Shown in pieces: positions 6,621 through 10,000 of a stretch of 10,000 nt of DNA. The DNA comes from Conus ventricosus. Lineage: Eukaryota; Mollusca; Gastropoda; Neogastropoda; Conidae. A model generated the notes under the pieces. The model was not told the origin of the DNA. It was given only the letters and a program-made list of their open reading frames with translations, and searched no databases. The position numbers and the translations under genes were made by a program. The DNA lies in NCBI GenBank assembly GCA_018398815.1, contig CM031618.1, positions 55,275,528 to 55,285,527 on the forward strand, read 5' to 3'. Numbering within the stretch: position 1 is the first letter of the stretch; each line of letters opens with the position of its first letter.

Positions 6621-7165
6621 GGAGCCGGAATAGCTCAGTTGGTAGAGCGCTGACTCGTAATCTTGGTGATCCTGGGGTTGCGGGTTCGAACCTTCGCCGG
6701 GGCGTTTCGGTACAGGGGCATTTTTCCCTCAGAGTTAACATTGGTTCTGACTCCATTTCCCATACAGTCCTTCGAATGAGACTATAAACCGAGGTTTCGT
6801 GTGTGAACGCATGCATAACATCTTGCACACACGTAAAATCCCATCACCAACTTTCGGAAGAGTAGGCCAGTTTGGCCGTTGGTATGGATGGCATGTTACA
6901 CATAGCATGCACCCTGCGTGAGAAATGGAAAGAATGAAGGAAAATGAGTGATCGATATTGAACGATACTGACTGGATGACACGGGAAACGACTGAATGAA
7001 GCGCCAGCTGGCAGCTCTTCAGTCGGCACTACCCAGGTAGGCAGCCCGTTGTGTAAACGAGTGTTGATTGTAAAGCGCTTAGAGCTTGGCCTCTAGCCGA
7101 GAATAGGCGCCATATACGTATTCATTATTATTATTATTATCATTATTATTATTATTATTATTATT
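6621..7165 (+). mobile_element. Full-length tRNA-derived SINE with (ATT)n tail
   Basis: The tRNA-like head carries an A box TAGCTCAGTTGG (6631-6642) and a B box GGTTCGAACCT (6683-6693, one base from consensus). It is followed by a ~400-bp body with CATTTTTCCCTCAGAGTTAA, GACTATAAACCGAGGT and TGTAAAGCGCTTAGAGC, and an (ATT)n tail (7124-7165). The body-to-tail phrase, TGTAAAGCGCTT followed by GGCGCCATATA and ATT repeats, is a common animal SINE/LINE 3' end. Flanks ATTCACT (6614-6620) and ATTTACCT (7163-7170) form a slightly diverged target-site duplication. The paralogous segment at 9780-9835 lacks the insertion. It would be transcribed by Pol III and mobilised by a partner LINE. Family name not assigned. 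Confidence 0.9.
6624..6700 (+). other. tRNA-like head of the SINE (Pol III internal promoter)
   Basis: The D arm GCTC-AGTTGGTA-GAGC is intact and the T arm is close to normal (GCGGGTTCGAACCTTCGC). The anticodon stem is poorly paired (CTGACTCGTAATCTTGG) and the variable region is lengthened, so this is not a functional tRNA gene. The anticodon position would read CGT, but I put no weight on it. Confidence 0.8.
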
Positions 7166-7345
7166 TACCTAGCGCATTTGTCAAGTCTCAATAATAAAGT
7201 TGCTATTTAACCTACAGACGAACCGGAGTACGATATCACCACCATTCCTCTAAACTGGTTTAGACCTTGGGATCATCACCACATAAGGATCTGTCTACAG
7301 AGAGCCACAAGAACCATTAGCTGCTGAAAACACCGACACACAAAC

Positions 7346-7566
7346 TCACCAAAGTCAGAGGACAAGGAAAAAAAACCCTAACCTGAAGTTCCAGAAAGAC
7401 CAGGAGCGAAGAATTCGTAAAACAAACAAACAAAAGACCCATAGACTGGAGCCTGCGATCCCATGTCTATCAAAGTAAAGAGTATATACCACTGAACCGA
7501 ACTTTCACTATTCACGTTTGGAAAAAAAAAACACCTGAAAAGACTCGATGCGAACGAGACGGAAAT
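7346..7566. other. Non-repetitive stretch, nothing identified
   Basis: No recognisable gene or element. There is a short AAAC run at 7420-7434 and an A run at 7521-7530. An AACCCTAACC-like phrase near 7374-7381 is too short to be telomeric. Confidence 0.4.
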
Positions 7567-7570
7567 CAGA

Positions 7571-7662
7571 GAAGAAGAAGAAGAAGAAGAAGAAGAAGAA
7601 GAAGAAGAAGGAGGAGGAGAAGAAGAATAACAAAAAGAAGAAGAAGAAGAAGAAGAAGAAGA
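7571..7662. repeat. (AAG)n microsatellite
   Basis: (GAA)n with GGAGGA and AATAACAAAAAG interruptions, purine-rich on this strand. It is the second AAG tract in the window, the other being at 5606-5661. Confidence 0.96.
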
Positions 7663-8290
7663 CACCTCTAAAACGTGACAGCCATCGACCATCTATTGAT
7701 TTCACCTTTGCAACCTCCATGGGCAAGGAACGATTTTAACGAAGGCAGATTTGCCGCAGCGGCTTTAATGATTTGCGCGAACACCTATAACCTGACATTA
7801 CTCTCTCACTGGATGGCAGTGTTCTCCAAGGGAGATCATCTACGGGGATCTCCTGCCATGTTAAGTAGCTCGTTAGAGTGGCTTCCCGTTGTTGCAGGCA
7901 GCGGGCTGCAGGCGATTGACTGGGTCTGGTGAGAGAAGTATGAAGCCACTTGCTTGCTCATTTGTTCGGGTGGGGAAAAGAAGGGTGGCGAGGGAAGTGG
8001 GGGTGGGGAATGGAAGATGGGGTGGGGGGGGGGGGGGGGGGGGGGGGGGAACGACTAGAGGGAGCCTTTCACTCATCCAAGCAAGCCAGGGGTTTGTGCA
8101 GCTCACCTTTGCTTCATTATCAGCGGTGAAGAACGTCAAAAATGGAGCCAATATACCCGGCGAAAACCAGGGGGTAAAGCCATACCGAGAATCTTCCCTT
8201 CCAGGAGTCTTTAGGCTGAAGACATGATATGCAGTGTGGTTGTTGAAGCGCTGTTGGAACCCTCCAGTACAATAGAAGCCAAAAACGTGT
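7663..8290. other. Unassigned, mostly complex sequence with short open frames on both strands
   Basis: This is the longest complex stretch outside the arrays and duplicates. On the plus strand, 7675-7932 encodes 85 codons with ordinary composition. On the minus strand, 8379-7873 gives 168 codons. The first ~29 are a glycine-rich run from the C-rich tract, about 78 are of normal composition (containing CTGGFQQRFNNHTAYHVFS), and a proline run follows from the G tract. I recognise neither product and see no splice signals that would settle it. It may be intron, an unrecognised repeat or a decayed exon. Confidence 0.3.
8024..8049. repeat. G26 homopolymer
   Basis: An uninterrupted run of 26 G within a G-rich segment (from about 7970) with several GGGG blocks. 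It has strong G-quadruplex potential. The exact length is unreliable in most sequencing chemistries. Confidence 0.9.
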
Positions 8291-8299
8291 GAGCAAGCT

Positions 8300-8378
8300 C
8301 CCCCCCTTCCCCTCCCCCCTTCCCCTCCCTCCCCTCCCCCTCCCCCCCCCCCCCCATCCCCTCTCCCCCGCCCCCGCA
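8300..8378. repeat. C-rich (CCCCT)n tract
   Basis: A nearly pure pyrimidine segment of CCCCTT/CCCCT units and a C run of about 16 bases. On the minus strand this is a multi-block G-quadruplex candidate. It faces the G run at 8024-8049 about 270 bases away, so the two could pair as inverted arms. Confidence 0.9.
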
Positions 8379-8573
8379 TTTTCTCCAGACAAAACAGCCC
8401 AACCGTCCAAACTCATTGCTCCTGTTTTTCATCCAAAATATGAAGCAGAATGTCTTTGTAACTCAGGCATTAAGATTCTGCCTCATGCTCTAAATCCTCG
8501 AAAGAGTCATTCCTTAAGATGACGGCCATTTCAAAGCCTGGTGCCATGAATTTTGATCCAGCTGGTGGACATT
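8379..8573. other. Non-repetitive stretch, nothing identified
   Basis: Ordinary composition, no gene or element recognised. Confidence 0.4.
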
Positions 8574-8632
8574 TTTTTCCCCATTTTTTTTTTTTTTGGG
8601 GGGGGGAGGAGGGGGAGGGGGGAGGGGGTGAA
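8574..8632. repeat. T-run followed by G-rich (GGGGGA)n tract
   Basis: T7, CCCCA, then T14 (8585-8598), then GGGGGGGG-A-GGAGGGGGAGGGGGGAGGGGG in short blocks. It is low complexity and prone to quadruplex formation. Confidence 0.85.
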
Positions 8633-8649
8633 TGGAGGGCTGAGGGTTC

Positions 8650-8759
8650 TTTGTGTGAGTGTGCGTGTTTGTGAGCCCATGTGTCAAGGTGCACATGTGC
8701 ATACGCATGCGCGCGCGCGTGTGTGTGTATGAGTGTGAGTGTGTGTGTGTGTGTGTGTG

Positions 8760-8793
<34 letters not shown>
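8650..8793. repeat. Alternating purine-pyrimidine tract with (CG)n core and (GT)n
   Basis: GTGAGTGTGCGTG is followed by TGTGCATACGCATGCGCGCG (about 8695-8714) and then (GT)n with TATGAG and TTG breaks to 8793. The GCGCGCGCGTGTGTG segment is the strongest Z-DNA candidate in the window. It borders unit E copy 2. Confidence 0.92.
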
Positions 8794-8794
<1 letters not shown>

Positions 8795-8797
8795 GGG

Positions 8798-8915
8798 CCA
8801 TACATTCTGTGAGAAAGAAACTTTTTCTTCAACGATCAAGTCATATGTTTACATGTTTATATTTTCTCCAACTAGGACATAACGATACATCATTACATCT
8901 GTTTCCGTTTTCCAT
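8798..8915 (+). repeat. Unit E, copy 2
   Basis: Inverted paralogue of 5291-5407, starting CCATACATTCTGTGAGAAAG and running into a TC-rich tract. TTTTCTCCAACTAG near 8863-8876 looks like a splice acceptor, but copy 1 lacks the equivalent AG (CCTGGACTGG), so it is probably incidental. Confidence 0.85.
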
Positions 8916-9179
8916 CTCTCTCTGTCTCTCTTTGTCTCTGTCTATGTCTGCCTCTCTGTCTGTCTGTCTGTTTCTCTGTCTGCCTGTTTGTCTGTCTGTC
9001 TGCCTGTCAGTCTGTCTGTCTCTTTAATGCTTAAAACACAATAAATATTTTGCGTTTCTCGAGTCTTTGTCTATGTCTTTGTCTTCATCTCTCCCCCCCC
9101 CCCCTCTCTCTCTCTCTCTCTGTGTCTGTATTTCTGTCTTGCTGTCTCTGCCTCTGTCTCTCTTTCACTCTCTTGGATA
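8916..9179. repeat. (TC)n/(TCTG)n pyrimidine-rich tract
   Basis: CTCTGTCTCTTTGTC variants, then (TCTG)n at about 8956-9021, a short complex break (9025-9060), TTTGTC repeats, C12 with (CT)n at about 9094-9120, and more CTGTCT. Apparent Ser/Leu/Cys-rich proteins here are artefacts. Confidence 0.93.
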
Positions 9180-9186
9180 GCTTACA

Positions 9187-9198
9187 GGAGAGAGAGAG

Positions 9199-9271
<73 letters not shown>

Positions 9272-9272
9272 G
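9187..9272. repeat. (GA)n ending in G12
   Basis: Purine-only for 86 bases, ending in a G run at 9261-9272 exactly where unit D copy 2 starts. This parallels the G13 run before copy 1. Confidence 0.95.
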
Positions 9273-9964
9273 TGGTGAAGTAGGTGGGGTAAGGTTGGTG
9301 GTAGGATGAATAGTTGAGATGGTGGTGGTACAGAAAGTGTGAAAGAGCAAGAGATACAGCCTTTAGAGCGACATTAAGCACTCTCTCCTTCACAAAGTCC
9401 AGCACCCCATTCATGGCAAGACTCGTTTCAACGCCACCCCGTCGACACTAATCCACAGAAAGTTTACAGTATCCAGTTGCCGGGAGGTCACTAGCAGAGG
9501 GAGGCCCTGCACTGCTCAGCAGTTAAGGTTATTTTCACGGCCGTTGAGGCAGTGTCTGTTTTGATCCAAAGCATTCAGATCACGGCATTCTAGTTCCTTT
9601 GTTGCCAACTGGTTTCAGCCAAGGATTTCACTGACCTTGTATGTGAACTGGTCGGTAAATGCTACTCTGCGTCTGCCAAAAGCCGTGAGACCTTGGTGCC
9701 TAGATGATCAAAAGAAGTAAATGAATACTTATATAGATGAAGAAAAACAGGAACAGCAAAAGTGAGAAAATAAATTTTGATTGTTAGATACCTGAGCTAT
9801 CTGTTTACCTAACGCATTCGTCAGGTCTTGAGGAAGTTACTACTTAACCAAGACGAGCCAGGGTAGGCTGCCAAAACTATCTCTCCTTTTGACTTAGACT
9901 TTGGGATCATCACCACAACAAGATCTGTCCAGAGACAGCTCGAAAGAACCACTAGCTACTGAAA

Positions 9965-9970
<6 letters not shown>
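9273..9970 (+). repeat. Unit D, copy 2 (SINE-free)
   Basis: Direct paralogue of 6019-7345 without the SINE. The bridge CTGAGCTATCTGTTTACCTA (9792-9811) spans the insertion point uninterrupted. The phrase ACCTAACGCATTCGTCAGGT (9807-9826) with TTGAG after it resembles, from memory, the 3' end of the gastropod SINE whose 5' part lies at 215-278, so D may itself include an older SINE tail. No reading frame is conserved with copy 1. Confidence 0.85.

Positions 9971-10000
<30 letters not shown>
9970..10000. repeat. (CA)n microsatellite running off the window
   Basis: At least 15 CA units continuing past the end. It follows unit D directly. Copy 1 has only a short GACACACAAAC at the same place (7335-7345). 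Confidence 0.95.

Larger units (their letters stand above)
6019..7345 (+). repeat. Unit D, copy 1, carrying a SINE insertion
   Basis: 6019-6620 and 7163-7345 align in order with 9273-9970. Matching landmarks are AAAGTGTGAAAGAG, CACTCTCTCCTT, CCAGCACCCCAT, CACTGCTC(C)AGCAG, TTGATCC, a GGTAAATGCTA(T/C)(G/T)CT-like block, GATCAAAA, CTGAGCTA, TTGGGATCATCACCACA and AAGAACCA. Copy 1 has an extra AT-rich tetranucleotide stretch (6455-6565) and the SINE at 6621. A 114-codon open frame (6099-6443) lies in it, but indels against copy 2 do not preserve it, so I treat D as non-coding. Divergence is high (my rough impression is 70-80% identity), so this is an old duplicate or a dispersed repeat family. 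Confidence 0.85.

Noticed and set aside
6624..6700. Functional tRNA gene
   Set aside because: The anticodon stem is broken, the variable region is too long, and the head is fused to a SINE body with an ATT tail and target duplication.
7374..7383. Telomere-like CCCTAACC
   Set aside because: A single partial unit only, with no tandem repetition.
8863..8876. Splice acceptor TTTTCTCCAACTAG
   Set aside because: It falls in the repeated unit E, the other copy lacks the AG, and no coding frame follows.

Overview
This window is eukaryotic, almost certainly metazoan, non-coding repeat DNA. I find no intact protein-coding gene. Roughly a quarter to a third is simple-sequence DNA: (GA)n, (CA)n, (AAG)n, (TCTG)n, and poly-G or poly-C runs of up to 26 bases. 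Most of the rest is tandem arrays, retroelement fragments and duplicated blocks. Two short-element signatures match what I remember from molluscan, especially caenogastropod, genomes: a SINE fragment at 215-278 and a full-length tRNA-derived SINE with an (ATT)n tail at 6621-7165. A marine gastropod is my best guess, but it rests on recall and not on a search.

Layout. 1-1165: GA/G tracts flanked by short direct repeats, a SINE remnant, and a low-confidence candidate start-codon exon (822-897) with good splice signals. 1172-2684: a composite repeat with short terminal inverted repeats, a (TG)n tract, three copies of a ~150-bp unit and three copies of a ~239-bp unit, all dense in CCGTT/AACGG. 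2703-3073: poly-T, a (CA)n(CT)n compound microsatellite and a small hairpin element. 3074-5140: a degenerate 23-bp satellite whose centre (about 4305-4995) has become a higher-order array of ~71-bp trimers. A 5'-truncated, frameshifted LINE reverse-transcriptase fragment (3540-4160) interrupts it.

5165-7345 and 8798-10000 are two diverged copies of one block. Copy 1 has GA tract, unit E (minus), microsatellites, G-run and unit D, with the full-length SINE inserted in D. Copy 2 has unit E (plus), TC/GA tract, G-run and unit D without the SINE, so it gives a natural empty site. The opposite orientation of E suggests a local inversion in one copy. Between the copies lie (AAG)n, an unassigned stretch (7663-8290), G/C runs and a (GT)n tract.

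No genes work together here. The interest is structural: satellite evolution, nested insertion, and microsatellite-associated rearrangement.
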